From: Chiridota heheva
Lineage: Eukaryota; Echinodermata; Holothuroidea; Apodida; Chiridotidae
Length of the DNA: 64,000 nt
Direction of reading: 5' to 3'
Assembly (NCBI GenBank): GCA_020152595.1
Contig: JAIGNY010001709.1
Span: 752,001 to 816,000, forward strand
In this document: positions 10,601-62,682 of the stretch, in pieces
How the letters are laid out: each line of letters starts with the position of its first letter
Numbering within the stretch: the stretch's first letter is position 1
Notes under the pieces: generated by a model
The model's database searches: none
What the model was told of the DNA's origin: nothing
Seen by the model: only the letters and a program-made list of their open reading frames with translations
Position numbers and translations under genes: made by a program

Positions 10601-13037
10601 CCCTACTGTCACTGTGTCAATTTGCAATATTTGAAAACAATGCAAGAAAAGTAAAAAAAGACAAGGGTTTCTGAAAACAACCATGAACAAACAGTTTTCA
10701 CAGACAATATGCTAGTTTTTCCAAAATGAAAACAAAATAATGACTAATCAATGTACAAACTTAATCTCCAATTCTTTTGAAATAACATGATTGATTTAGG
10801 ATATGTGTTGTCACTTTGTTGAAATATAAATGGGTCATACAACTGACAAGTAGTGTCGTAGTTGTGTCATTTTTCTTTTATTTACGAGTAAATCAAAATC
10901 ATTTTTGTGTGAAATAAAACTTCCAATCACATCAGAGGTAAGATGTTCATGATTTTGAGTTGGGTTAATAAAAAGCTCTCGCGTAAAATTGTACATGCTA
11001 CATCTAATCTTATGACGTAGGTACAACATGTGTCGTAAGAAATTTTAGCGTAATATACCACAAATGTCGTTAACGCGAACCCAGTTGCATGACTCACCCC
11101 TACTACCCCGGAATATCAGTCAAAGGTCGAGTCTTTGACATGAAATAGTGACTCACATGTGCATCATTGTACCAAATTGTCAAGTCACCAAAGTGACGCT
11201 GGTGTGGGTCAATTTCCTTCGGCCCATTGACTTTGTACAAAGGTGATTAGTTTGGGGCAAGTCATTTCACAAAAATGTCAGTCACCTAAGTAACTGAAGG
11301 GTGCGTCAATGTACATGTTTTGTCCACCCACTTTGGTGCAATGACTCACCTTATCCAGGGGTGTAGGGGTGAGTCACACAATTAAAGTGCATAACAAAAC
11401 AAGGGCGTTGAGGTAGTCAAATTCGAATGAATTTTGTTAGTGCGCAACAATGCAATTGTCACGTTTTCAAATGAATGCGCAGTTGGCCCCTCCCTTTTTC
11501 AAGTTGTACGCGTGTGATTGCAACATTAGTTGCAACGCTATCATCCTGTGCACAAGACACTGAATTTCTACCAGAGAATTGACAATTTTTACAGAGAATT
11601 CGGGAAATGTACCAAAATTTCAGTTAAAATAAGTTGTTCAGCTTTGTTTGTAAACTTTATGCAAGGCAAAAGATGAGGCGTCGGTGTTAATTATCACGCT
11701 CTTTTGTGACCACTGTGCTGAAGGAGGTTATGTATTAGCAATCGTGTCTAACATTATTAACATTATGCCAAGCTCGACTCTTTGATTTTCCATTTGCCAT
11801 CTGCGAATTGTCGCAACAAACCGAACTCACACAAAAGAATACGTTTTATAGGCTAAACACAGTTATTCGTCATATACCCCGTTCAAGGACTTTAACTTTC
11901 CCATTGATCTGATTTTTTTCCTTGATGGCTGATTTTCACTGATTGCTGCTGTTTCTGATTTATGGCCTGATGGAGTTATTCAAAACCTACGCAGCTACGT
12001 GATACATTTCGTCCTGCGTTACGATGCTCCGCTACATTTTTCAGCAAGAAACTCTTGTTTCAAATTACCTGTCTTTTGCTTGTTCAGCTTTGCACTCAAC
12101 AATTCTACAACTTCTTTTTATAATAATTGCAATGGCGTTTGCAATTTCTACAGGGTCCATTTTAGATTTTCGTCAGATCATGGAAATACAAGTAGAAGAA
12201 TAATTTAAATTATGCAAAAAAATGCAACTACTTATTGTTCACCTGTTAGAAAATAATTATTTGCTAATTTTAAAGACGACACACATAGGCCTAGATACCG
12301 CACACATACATTTTTCAACCCGTTAGTTTAATGAAGAAGCCACAAGTACAAATGCGCAGGCGTAACGCTCGACAAAAGTTTTGAAACATGGCGACGAACA
12401 AATTATCGGTGGAAAATACCCACTAAAATTCTCCCATTAAAAGTTACTGATTAAAAACATGTTTCACTGTTAACTTATTATAGAGAAGGTGAAAACCCAT
12501 TATCATACTGAATACTGTGCAGAAAGAACGCAAGATTATCGGATTTAGGAAAATTTGGGTTGCGTAAGTGTCTAGTCGGAAACACGATATCTGCAACAAC
12601 CTATGGACACAAAACAATTGTCGCAGTGATAACATACGTGTAGGACCTAAGCCTACATGGGTTGTGACAATAACTCAGGCTAGCCTAAGCCTGACCAACA
12701 ATAAAGATCACTTTTTGGATCTTTACTGCAATCAAACTTTGGGTTCCAACATGAGTTAACGTTTTACTAACACTAAAAGGCCTAAGACAGTCATTCTAAC
12801 TCCGTGAGTATGACTAAGTAGCCTAGGCCTACACTACCTGACTGCATCACAGCTTGTGTAGTTGACACTGATTGTGTCATCCATGCCTATCATGTTGAGC
12901 ATTACATTAAATTTAACATTAGGCCACTGACTGATTGCAGTTTCATACAAATTTGTCGCTACCTTCGGTCGTTCATATGGTTTTCTTGTCGAATGAGTTC
13001 GTTTAGTTCTAATTTTCCCTCCACTCGATGACGCCAT
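1479..13037 (-). CDS. NUP153: NUP153, nuclear pore complex nucleoporin 153 (5' part, seven coding exons)
   Basis: NUP153 is a nuclear-basket nucleoporin that binds importins, Ran and the lamina. Coding exons on the minus strand are 12963-13037, 7670-8066, 5597-5710, 4451-4671, 2919-3035, 1829-2011 and 1479-1631. All have GT-AG borders and matching phases, giving 420 codons. Recognition is by comparison with the vertebrate protein: the N-terminus MASSSGGKIRTKR; the amphipathic membrane-binding helix TRVSETVKGLVTPSWISNLW in exon 2; SPFYSGRTTFGGASAYR in exon 5; and FGVTSSTAKKIL with STPLADAKRIP in exon 6. A basic KRPRF word in exon 4 could be a nuclear signal. The Ran-binding zinc fingers and FG repeats are not in the window, so the gene is cut by the left edge. 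It is divergent from CSE1L. The start is the first ATG of exon 1, which fits the conserved N-terminus. Confidence 0.93.
1829..2011 (-). CDS. NUP153: NUP153 coding exon 6
   Basis: 61 codons, phase 0 at both ends. It carries the most conserved NUP153 N-terminal motif: VTSSTAKKIL, then STPLADAKRIP. The acceptor is TTTCCTTTAG and the donor is AAG/GTACTT. Confidence 0.95.
2106..2701. mobile_element. TTAA-flanked inverted-repeat element (piggyBac-type MITE candidate)
   Basis: TTAA at 2102-2105 and 2702-2705 flank imperfect inverted termini: AGGAGACAAAGTCTGA on the left, and AGAGACATAAAGTCTGA when the right end is reverse-complemented. There is no open frame of note. A TTAA duplication is the piggyBac signature; the class call is inferred from that alone. 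It lies in NUP153 intron 5. Confidence 0.6.
2919..3035 (-). CDS. NUP153: NUP153 coding exon 5
   Basis: 39 codons, phase 0 at both ends, from EVTTPTEG to KPSPYE. It contains SPFYSGRTTFGGASAYR, matching the vertebrate SPFYPGKTTYGGA motif. The donor is GAA/GTAGGG. Confidence 0.93.
3036..4450. other. NUP153 intron 4, no element recognised
   Basis: No exon and no complete repeat unit were seen. A word GCGATTAATCGC near 4335 and GCGATTAATTGC near 3560 lie in opposite ends of the stretch, and might mark an old inverted-terminus element of about 0.8 kb. No target duplication was identified. Confidence 0.3.
4451..4671 (-). CDS. NUP153: NUP153 coding exon 4
   Basis: It completes a split codon, then 73 codons, ending in phase 0 (SYFGTPRQ before GTTTGT). 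Serine- and proline-rich, with SRSNSPFNQSRMARRSS and a basic KRPRF. The low similarity is normal for this linker part of NUP153; the splice phases support it. Confidence 0.85.
5597..5710 (-). CDS. NUP153: NUP153 coding exon 3
   Basis: 114 bases, entered in phase 1 and left in phase 1. It encodes DSSESSVSTSGCSSLVPHVD, then a lysine-rich stretch ending DKLSG before GTAAAA. The serine-rich acidic character fits the vertebrate region SSNITDG to SGFSSRAS, but the exon is called mainly on splice sites and open phase. Confidence 0.8.
5853..7026. mobile_element. Non-autonomous hAT-like DNA transposon with 15-bp perfect terminal inverted repeats
   Basis: The left end CTAAGCTTGGGCGAT and the exact reverse complement at the right end (7012-7026) bound 1.17 kb without a transposase frame. 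CCCTCA directly flanks both ends. Because the terminal repeat itself ends in TAG, the duplicated string can also be read as TAGCCCTCA. Subterminal CGATATATCGATAT words are abundant. The GGGCGAT terminus is common in hAT elements. Inserted in NUP153 intron 2. Confidence 0.8.
7027..7669. other. NUP153 intron 2 remainder
   Basis: Unique-looking AT-rich sequence between the hAT-like element and exon 2. No feature was seen. Confidence 0.4.
7670..8066 (-). CDS. NUP153: NUP153 coding exon 2
   Basis: 397 bases, entered in phase 0 and left in phase 1 (AGAG/GTTTGT). It begins TLFTRVSETVKGLVTP, the conserved amphipathic helix that targets NUP153 to the inner nuclear membrane, then an acidic low-complexity region with ESETFEDAESGEND. 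The acceptor is CTTCATTATCAG. Confidence 0.93.
8189..9190. mobile_element. Non-autonomous hAT-like transposon with 8-bp target duplication
   Basis: ATTATGGC is present at 8181-8188 and 9191-9198. The left end is TAGTGCTGTCA and the right end reverse-complements to AAGTGCTGTCA. Subterminal TCGCGATAT words occur at both ends. An 8-bp duplication with a YAGTG terminus fits the hAT superfamily. No transposase was seen. A further element at 8636-9031 is nested inside. Confidence 0.85.
8636..9031. mobile_element. Nested short inverted-repeat transposon inside the 8189-9190 element
   Basis: The left end CAGATCCCTAGCTT and the right end, reverse-complemented CAGACCCCTAGCTT, differ at one base. They are flanked by CCGTAAC and CCATAAC, a 7-bp duplication with one mismatch. 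The left half carries repeated CCGCCCTGCCCC. Nesting dates it as younger than its host element. Confidence 0.75.
9688..10487. mobile_element. Non-autonomous hAT-like transposon with 8-bp target duplication
   Basis: ATATCTAT lies at 9680-9687 and 10488-10495. The termini TAGAGTTGGGCAG and, reverse-complemented, TAGTGTCAGGCAT share the TAG.GT..GGCA pattern. A TA microsatellite (10434-10473) lies inside the right end. No open frame. It lies in NUP153 intron 1. Confidence 0.8.
10496..12962. other. NUP153 intron 1, proximal part
   Basis: It contains one inverted-terminus element (11090-11376, listed separately) and otherwise unique sequence. Several AGGCCTA words occur near the exon. No further exon was recognised. 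Confidence 0.4.
11090..11376. mobile_element. Short element with TGACTCACCCCTAC inverted termini
   Basis: The left end TGACTCACCCCTACTACCCC matches the reverse-complemented right end TGACTCACCCCTACACCCC with a small gap. Length is 287 bases, with no target duplication found. TGACTCA or TGAGTCA occurs four times inside, which is also the AP-1 core. Confidence 0.6.
12963..13037 (-). CDS. NUP153: NUP153 coding exon 1 with start codon
   Basis: 25 codons, MASSSGGKIRTKR to YERPK, ending AAG/GTAGCG in phase 0. GGKIRTKR matches the vertebrate N-terminus GGKIRTRR, which fixes the start ATG at 13037. Confidence 0.93.
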
Positions 13038-13210
13038 ATTCAGTATGACAGGAGGTAAATTTCACAGAGAATGACGACGACCTACTCCGTTAGTTTCATC
13101 GACGGTATTTAACGTTGAACGTAACAGAGTTAGTGCATTCCGGATTCGGATAATCGTGGTGGTCCTATTACAAGATGGCGGCTTTTTTCGTGCCATTTGA
13201 TTGGTTAATA
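13038..13210. promoter_or_regulatory. Probable NUP153 promoter, possibly bidirectional with CSE1L
   Basis: Immediately upstream of the NUP153 start. CAAGATGGCGGC at 13171-13182 (plus strand) matches the YY1 core-promoter motif, which is usually just downstream of a start site and read in the direction of transcription, so it faces CSE1L. ATTGG at 13200-13204 is a CCAAT box for the minus strand. Start sites cannot be placed from sequence. Confidence 0.45.
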
Positions 13211-13821
13211 AGAAAAGTGTTTTAAATATAGTTTTAAGACTTTTCAGTCTTAGAAGCAAACAAAAAAACAAATTATATTTGATCTCCTTCAAATAATATT
13301 TTAAAGTAATTAAATAATAAAATATTTTCTGTAAAATTTAAATATATGAAAAATATGACTAAAATTTGTCCTTTAAAAAAATAGTTGTTTCAGGTCAAAT
13401 TTGTGCGCTACATTTCATTCCCAATCCATGCTTGATATGATTGATATGCTATGAACGTTATTCGAATTTGATTTTGAGTAACGTTAGGCCTAAAGTAGTT
13501 GGTAGTACTACGACATGTACATGGCTATGGTGTAAGGATATGAGTTATTTACTGACTGAATTAAAATTTGATGAGACACAAATACAGTTGTCAGTGAGTG
13601 TCCAATTCAGAAGACTTTTTACTGTCGGAATAGCAGTATATGTGTAACGTTACAGACTGACAGAAGAAGGAATTTGTGTGGGGGCCAACTTTGATTTGAA
13701 ATTTGACTGCTTGAGCACCCACACAGTGCAGTACAGTGACGGTGATACAACTAGGTTACAACTTAATAAGTAACAGACTGACACGGAGTATAAGTTCAAC
13801 TTGAAGTTGAACAAGAGCCTT

Positions 13822-14205
13822 GCTGAAGTTCATACTGTAAGTTATACTCCATATTGTACACTTTTTTGAATTAGAAAGTGGAAGTTTTTTGTTGTTTTTT
13901 AAATAATAAATAAATCTAAACTAATAAAAACTTAGATAATGACTAAAACTTGGATAAATACATGTTGCAATTACATTTTGTGTTGGTACAGTTTTTGTTG
14001 ATTTTGCTGAAGTTCATACAGTAAGTTATACTGTATATTGTACACTTTTTTTAATAAGGAAGTGGACATTTTTTTTTTTTTTTAAATAATAGATAAACCT
14101 AAACTAAGTAAGGATAATAAAAACTTAGATAATGATTAAATCTTGATAAATACATGTTACAATTACATTTTGTGTTGGTACAGTTTTTGTAGATTATTAT
14201 TTACA
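13822..14205. repeat. Tandem duplication of about 190 bp
   Basis: GCTGAAGTTCATACTGTAAG recurs with slight change about 185 bases on. Both copies continue through TATTGTACAC, a T-run, and ACATTTTGTGTTGGTACAG. No coding potential. Confidence 0.75.
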
Positions 14206-14383
14206 TTTTTTTTTTTTTTTTTTTTTAGTAGGCCTAAAACATTTAAAGTTTATAGTTTGACCTATTTTTTGTGTTGATATTTCATACGCTTATTACTTTA
14301 TTGTGTTAAGAAACTGACTGCTAATTATTTTGCATTGTTTATCAATATCAATGTGGCGTAAACACCTTTCTCCCCATCCATCA

Positions 14384-14832
14384 TCTTTACAGAAAACCCA
14401 TCCATATTCCTTTCAGGAAACCCATCCAACTTTCTTACAGAAAACCCATCCATCTTCCAGAAAACCCATCCATCTTCCTTACAGAAAACCCATCCATCTT
14501 CCTTACAGAAAACCCATCCATCTTCCTTACAGAAAACCCATCCATCTTCCTTACAGAAAACCCATCCATCTTCCAGAAAACCCATCCATCTTCCAGAAAA
14601 CCCATCCATCTTCCTTACAGAAAACCCATCTATCTTCTTTACCCATCCATCTTCCTTACAGAAAACCCATCCATCTTCCTTAGAAAACCCATCTATCTTC
14701 CAGAAAACCCATCATCTTCCTTACAGAAAACCCATACATCTTCCAGAAACCCATCCATTTTTCTTACAGAAAACCCATCCATCTTCCATAAAACCCATCC
14801 ATCTTCCAGGAAACCCATCCATCTTCCTTACG
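14384..14832. repeat. 24-bp minisatellite
   Basis: Unit AAAACCCATCCATCTTCCTT plus ACAG, about 18 copies, some shortened to 15 bases. The unit is a multiple of three, so both strands stay open and give spurious repetitive proteins. Confidence 0.95.
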
Positions 14833-16284
14833 TTAAATACGGTAATGATTCAATACAACCTATAAATGCATATATGTATTTCTAAATCCTCAATAAATGT
14901 CATAAAAATGATACAATAATTACCAAATTTATATTCAATGAATACATGTTTTTTAAAAGAACAATAAATGAATGAAGAATTGAATTTAGACCTCAATTAA
15001 GATTATTCAAAAGGATGCTCTACCCTGCCTATGTCTCTCCCATTTTTACAGATCATTTCGATTTTGTTCACAAAAAACATAAAACAAAAATTTGGTGAAT
15101 TGCTTTCACCTTCTTATTACAGGTCCTGATACACTTCTTGTCTTATTAATTGGTTCCTTTCTAATTTTGAAAAGATTTGAATATTAAGAGAATAAGATCT
15201 TCATTGTTTTTTCACGAATTTCGTCTTTTTTAGGTGTCCTCCTTCTTACACTTTCACATGAGAAAAATTCACAGGAATAGCCTATTCCATAATACAATAT
15301 TTACAGTAATTGTGCCAAAGGGATAAACATGTTGGTAAACAAACTAAATATTGATGTTCTGTAGTGGAGATATGGACGCTGAGGGTGGGGGGTGCACTTT
15401 TATATGTAAGGTATATGTGCCGCCTGAGCAGGTGCCTATTTTTGTAGTGCAGGTGTCTTTTTTTACTATAAAAAAATATAGCAAATTTTGTACTAACAGT
15501 TTTATTTTATCACATTTAACATTTTAAAAGTCATTTTGTTTCTTTCATCATTTTCAAAATGCAGGTCCAAAAAAAAAAGGTTTTACTGTGTTAATTTTGT
15601 ACTGCTGGTCCATTTATACAATATTTTTTTTGAATACTCATACTGCAGGTATCAAAATTGATTTCTATTATACTGCGGGTATCAAAATTGTATAAAATCA
15701 TACAACAGTTATCAAAAAATCTGTCATACTGCGGGTATCTTTTTTGGTTGGTGGGCTGCACACCCATACCACTTTTATTATGAAGTGCCCCCTTCCCTCA
15801 CCCCTCCTCCTTCCTGGGTATGGATGTCCAGATCTGCAGTATTAGCTATAATGCTTTAAAATCCATTAGAAACCATCATACTAGCAAAAATGTCATCAAC
15901 GTCAGCATAAAATAGGCGAATTGATGCCTGAGATTTTTGAAATGGTAAATGTTTAGTTTTACTGGGCGACCTTGGTATTTTTTTTCTAAATCCATTGTTT
16001 TTTTTTAAATGTCTAGGCCTCCTATCATATTTCTTTCAAGCAATGTTGCAATTTCTGACCAAAAGAGTTTGAGTCTTTGCCCCCCTCCCTTCCAATACAA
16101 TTCTAGCAGGAATAAACTTTCTCATAATTTTCAGTGATGAAGAAATTTAAAGAATTACATCAAGATTTTTAGCTTTCCGCCCACTCATACATCACAAAAT
16201 TTCACATGAATTGAAATGGAAACTGATCAAAATTGGATCAGCCATCCTTACGTTACCGCTCCTTTCTCCTAGGTATGGAGATTG

Positions 16285-16620
16285 AGACTTCTCCTGGGTA
16301 TGGAGATTGAGGCTTCTCTAAGCATTTTTTCCATCTCTTTCTGTTTCTTGCTACTACTGCACTTTTCCCCAGCTGTTCTATCCAAAACCTTACTGCACCT
16401 TTTCCTGGGTATGGAGATTGAGGTTTCTCTCAGCATTTTTTCCATCTCTTTCTGTCTCTTGCTACTACTGCACTTTTCCCCCAGCTGTTCTATCCAAAAC
16501 CGTAACGCTCCTTTCTCCTGGGTATGGAGATTGAGGTTTCTCTAAGCAGTTTTTCCATCTCTTTCTGTCTCTTGCTACTACTGCGCTTTTCCCCAGCTGT
16601 TCTATCCAAAACTGTTTCTC
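16285..16620. repeat. Three-copy 112-bp tandem repeat
   Basis: Units begin at about 16293, 16404 and 16517 with CCTGGGTATGGAGATTGAGG, and contain TTTCCCCAGCTGTTCTATCC. Pyrimidine-rich on the plus strand. Confidence 0.9.
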
Positions 16621-16693
16621 TCCTTTTCTGCCCCTTCTCCATGTAGTCAGCCATGGATCAGCCATATAAACTCAAAAACTAAGTACTATTTTC

Positions 16694-17023
16694 TTTAATA
16701 AACGCCCCCGGGGCGTTGCATTTGGAAAACAGGGGCGTGTATTAGAGGGTAAAGTATGAAGAAAAAAATGTAACCTACAAAAGAACAGCAATTTCTTTTA
16801 GGCCTATGATATTAGTTTCTTCAAGCGATTTTTGTGTTTTTAGCATTATTGTGCATGGATTATTAATGGAATATACTCTTTGCATATTTTCTGCTTGGTT
16901 ACGTTCGACTTACAGCCTTTTCAAGTCACATTTGTAAGTTAAACGACGTTGTTACATCCTGAAAGTATGAAAAATGATGGGGCGTTTATTAGAGGGGGGA
17001 ATTTATTAGAGAAAATACGGTAG
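16694..17023. mobile_element. Palindromic MITE candidate, AATAAACGCCCC type
   Basis: The left end has AATAAACGCCCC and the right end GGGGCGTTTATT followed by AAAATACGGTA. It is related in motif to the elements at 43170-43401 and 44520-44861. No transposase. Confidence 0.5.
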
Positions 17024-17139
17024 GTGCTATTTTCAAATTCAAAAACTGATCTGCTCAGATTTTGATAATCTTTCAACCAATATAGAAATTGCTACTGTAC
17101 ATGTTCATAAATGTTTAAGGTGAATGGATAACTTACCAA

Positions 17140-17335
17140 ATGGGGAGCCATGGGAAATACACACTTTCCACAACCTTGTTGATTGTCTATTTTTTGTTCC
17201 GATACGATGCATATTAATGAGCAGGCAGGGCTTTATGTTCAAATCTTGAAATTGACATATTTTAACAACTGCATGTCTGTCTTGTTTTATATTCTGTGTA
17301 CTTTTGTTGTTAGCTAGTATGTACATATTTGGAGT
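17140..17335 (+). repeat. Partial copy of dispersed repeat family A
   Basis: GATGCATATTAATGAGC, GGGCTTTATGTTCAAATCTTGAAAT (split here as two words) and GTTGTTAGCTAGTATGTACATA match the copies at 53220-53360, and at 425-923 in reverse. The hairpin end is absent. Confidence 0.65.
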
Positions 17336-17545
17336 CATTTTTGTGAGTACTGCTGTACTGGTGCAAATTGTGTCTTGTTATTTGAGCCCATTGTGGAATA
17401 AAGTTTATTATACAAGTCATTTAGACTTAATATTCGTATTGTGCGTCGGATCCTTTTAACCTTTGGTTTTCGGGTTACATAAATGTTAAGGAATTTAAAT
17501 GATTTTTTTCTTTTTTCTTTTTCATTTGTACAGCCATTTATCATA

Positions 17546-59162
<41,617 letters not shown>

Positions 59163-59617
59163 TGGACATGACTGACAGAGTAATGCACCAACATGGTATC
59201 AAACACAGACATGGTGGAACTATGCACAGATTTAGTGACGTAAAGTGCTTGTTTCAGAAGGATGGCAAAAAGTGTTTTCAGAAAATGCCAAGACTAGACT
59301 TTTTGTTTACACTTCTTGAACGGGAACTGTTTCTGTGCAATCCATTTCTTTTGATGAAGAACATCCTGTGAAATGTTATTTTCATGTTGTCAGTCTAAAA
59401 TTAGCTTGTGGTGAAAATAATGTTTATGGACTGCTAGAGACAATGCCGGCTAGATTGTATTAAATATGAGATGAAATTATAAGTGTGGCAAAATGAAACA
59501 GCAAAATTAGTTACAAATTGATCATTTTGCTGCTTTTAAAATATTCAAGGAAATCTGCAAGGATGAATAGCAGCTTCTTCTGACAGAAAGATATTGAATT
59601 CAACTTGTATTATAACT
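59163..59617 (+). other. CSE1L 3' untranslated region (candidate)
   Basis: No AATAAA lies in this stretch; ATTAAA at 59459-59464 is the best polyadenylation-signal variant. A 69-codon frame at 59162 on is not conserved and is taken as chance. Confidence 0.4.
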
Positions 59618-59714
59618 GGGAGGTGCAGTGGGCCAGTGGTTAATACATCATATTCGTATGCGAAAGGTACTGGGTTCGATTCCGCCAGAAGCCCTGCATT
59701 GTGTTCTTGAAGGA
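59618..59714 (+). mobile_element. SINE, 5' part, split by the LINE insertion
   Basis: GGTGCAGTGGGCCAGTGGTT (A-box region), GGGTTCGATTCC (B box) and CCTGCATTGTGTTCTTGA match the SINE at 19953-20030. Its 3' part, GGGATAAGCACCAGCCTCAT, resumes at 62683-62735. Confidence 0.83.
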
Positions 59715-62675
59715 AGTCATATGATCTCATCCACTCACGCCAACATTATTCAATGGAACATCTGGAGCCTTAAAGCCAACTCGGAAGAAATTGACCTTAA
59801 GACCACCATCTTCAACCCAGTCGTCTTCTGCCTACAAGAAACCTTCCTGAAAACCACTAACCACTATTCCTTCAATAACTTCTTTTGCTACCATAAACAT
59901 CAAGAGGATGCCGACAGGGCCTGTGGGGTCTCCATTCTTGTTAGACACGATATCCCACACAGTGCTGCTCATGTGAACACTGACCTTCAGGCCATCTGTA
60001 TCTCTATCTCCCTCCACAAAACCTTCACTCTTTGCAATATTTATCTCCCCCAAATGCCAAGGTTCAGCCAAGCAGCCTTAACAACCCCATTTCTCAGCTC
60101 CCATTTTATCCTTCCTGGTTACTTCAATGCCCATAACCCCCTGTGGGGCTCCAATACCACCACCCCAGAGGCAAGCTCTTTGACAGCACAGCTTCTCCTT
60201 GCTCAACGCTAGCTCCCTGACCTACCTTTACCCTGCCATAGGCTCCCTCACCTGTTTTGACCTGCCTGTCTGTTCCCCCAACCTTCTCCTTGATTTTAGC
60301 TGGAAGGTCACTGCTGACCTCTGTGCTGTGGTAGTGACCATTACCCTCTCCAACCTTCAAACCCCCACCACCAACTGGAACATTAAAAAAGCCAACTGGC
60401 CCCTTTTTGAAACCCTCTGCAACTCTCACCTCTTTCCTCATCTCCTCAAGGGTGAGGATCCCATGCCAAACTTCAGTAACATCCTTATCAACATTGCCAC
60501 CTGCACTTCCCAAAACCATCAAACCTCCTAACCAACCCTAGTTCAAGGATGACTGCAAAACAGCCATCAAGAACAGGAAAAAACTCCTTAGGAACTTCAA
60601 AACAAACATGACCACCCACAACCTCAACCTCTTTCGTATCAGCCATGCCAAAGCCAGGCGCACGTTATCAAGGACAGTAAAACCAACACTTGGAACAACT
60701 CCATCTCTTCTCTCACCACCAACACTCTCACCACCAACACCCCCACTAAGAAGATTTGGAGAATGGTTAACAGCTTCTATGGCAGGATGGGCATCTCTCC
60801 TGGAATGGTAATCTTCTCATCGGGGAAAAGGGATATCGCTATCCGCCTAGCTGCCTTTTTCAGCAATATCTCGGCCAAGTACCCCAATGCTTTCAAAACC
60901 AAAAAAGCTTGCGACGAAAACCGTAGTATTGTCTTTCCCTCTGACAACTCTGAGAGCTACAACACCCCTCTCACCCTATCTGAATTAAAGCAAGCCATCC
61001 ACGATGCTGGCTGGCACCTCCAAGGTCCTAGATAACATCCCCAACCAGTTCCTGAAACACCTCCCCAACAAGGCCACCACTACCCTACTCACCATCCTCA
61101 ACCACATTTGGTCCTAAACTCCTTCCCCTATCTGGAGGACAACCTCCACCCCAACCCTAAAGATGACCACACTAAGTTTCTGGGTCTAACCCTAGACCCC
61201 AAGCTCTCCTACAAGCAACACATCACCAACCTGAAACAAATGCAACAGCTTCCTCAACCTTCTCCGCCTCCACTCCAACACCACTTGGAGTGCGGACCCA
61301 TGCTCTCCTTAAAATCTTCAAGCTCACCATTCATGCCAAGCTTGACTACTGTGCCGCTCACAACTCTTACCTCAACCACATCAACACCATCCCAAATTAA
61401 GCCCTCAGGCTTTGCCTGGGTACCTACAAGACCTCCCCCATCATCAGCCTTCACATTGAAGCCAACGAATCCCTGTTCCTGCTAAGGTGTAGAAATCGTA
61501 GCCTTTCCTACACTTTTAGAGCCCTCACCAACACCCAAAACCCTGTCTACAACATTAGGTACCCCAATTTCTCCACCCTCTTTGATAGGACTAAAACCCT
61601 ATCCCCTCCCTTCAGCTTACGCATCCAACCCGACCTCCACCATCTCGTCATCAACCCCGCCACTCTTGGCACCCTCTCCTGGACCACTTTTCCTCTCTGG
61701 GCCACCCACTACCTTCCATCCACCTGGGCCTCTCCACTCATCACAAAACCCAAACCCACCCCAACCTCTCCATCAACCCCCACAACCAATTCGAAGACCA
61801 ACTCTCAAACTACACCTCCATCTATACTGATGGCTCCAAGGAAGGCTACAAGACAGCTGCTGCTGACATCACCCACAGTAACAGGCTTCCCAACTACTCG
61901 TCCATCTTCTCAGCCGAGGCCATCCTACTCGCCCTCAACTATATTGAGTACTTCCCACTCAGTCACTTGGCCATCTTCTCAGACTCCAATCTGTCCTTAC
62001 TTTTTACTCAATCTTAAGTGGGATAACCCCACGTCCCACCTTCTCCTCTGTAAACTCCTCCCCCCCCCCCCCTCTCTTCTTGCAAAAAAAGTATTCTTTT
62101 AGCCATGTTGGCATCCCTGGCATTGACAGAGCTGATTCAGCCGTTAATCTTGCCCTCAACCCACCCCCTTTCCCAAAACCCTTTCTGACTCTCTCTCATC
62201 GACATCCACATTACCCACCTTAGAATAGGTCACTCCCACCTCTTACTGGCTTCCCCCACCCCTCTGCAACAATTGCCATTGCCCACCTCACTGGCTCCCC
62301 CACCCCTCTGCAACAATTGTCATTGCCCCTCACAGTCCACCACGTCCTCCTTGCCTGCCCCTGTACAACCTCCCCAGAGCTTCCCTCATAACTCCATAGC
62401 CAAGCCTTTCCAGAAAAACCCTCCAGATAAAATTATCCCCTTCCTTCATCATGACTCCCTCTACAACCAAATTTAGTCCTCCTCTCCAACCCCCTCTACC
62501 TACTTTTGCTTTTTTAGCACCCCTACACTTCCTTTCTTAATTCCAGCTTCCTAGCTATTAGCCCCCGTACTTCTCTCAGACTCTTCTTATTTTTCTTTTC
62601 TTCCTACCTCTCAGGCACAATTTGACCCGCGTTGTCGTAGTGCCGTTAAGCCCTCATCAAACAAACAAACTTACA
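59715..62675 (+). mobile_element. I/Jockey-type LINE, decayed, nested in a SINE
   Basis: TGAAGGA is duplicated at 59708-59714 and 62676-62682. In order on the plus strand: apurinic endonuclease domain (59733-60180: IIQWNIWSLKANSEEI, FCLQETFL, NAHNPLWGS); linker and RT N-terminal part (60560-61030, with IWRMVNSFYGRMG in one frame and LSELKQAIHDAG); a gap where the RT catalytic core should be; RT C-terminal part (FLGLTLDPKLSYKQHI at about 61175, DYCA near 61345); RNase H (YTDGSK near 61820); C-terminal CCHC-like CNNCHC; and a 3' UTR ending GGCACAATTTGACCC, GTGCCGTTAAG, CATCAAACAAAC. Many frameshifts and stops. RNase H suggests the I group. Confidence 0.85.
59742..60212 (+). pseudogene. LINE endonuclease domain remnant
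   Basis: An APE-type endonuclease fold is suggested by QWNIWSLKANSEEI (N-terminal strand), FCLQETFL (catalytic Glu motif), GVSILVRHDIP, and GYFNAHNPLWGS, where the family has GDFNAHN. The Asp-to-Tyr change at GDF removes a catalytic residue, in keeping with an inactive copy. Confidence 0.8.
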
Positions 62676-62682
62676 TGAAGGA

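Larger units (their letters stand above)
13211..17533. other. Intergenic or CSE1L 5'-untranslated intron
   Basis: No coding exon was seen. The acceptor before the CSE1L ATG implies at least one upstream untranslated exon somewhere here or at the NUP153 promoter. The stretch holds a 190-bp tandem duplication, a 24-bp minisatellite, a 112-bp repeat, a palindromic element and a partial family A repeat, each listed separately. About 14850-16260 is otherwise plain, with low-similarity repeats of ATACTGCGGGTATCAAAAT near 15640-15740. Confidence 0.5.

Noticed and set aside
14325..14683. Repetitive frames on both strands (KPIHLPYR, EDGWVFCK)
   Set aside because: By-product of the 24-bp minisatellite; no start context, splice sites or conservation.
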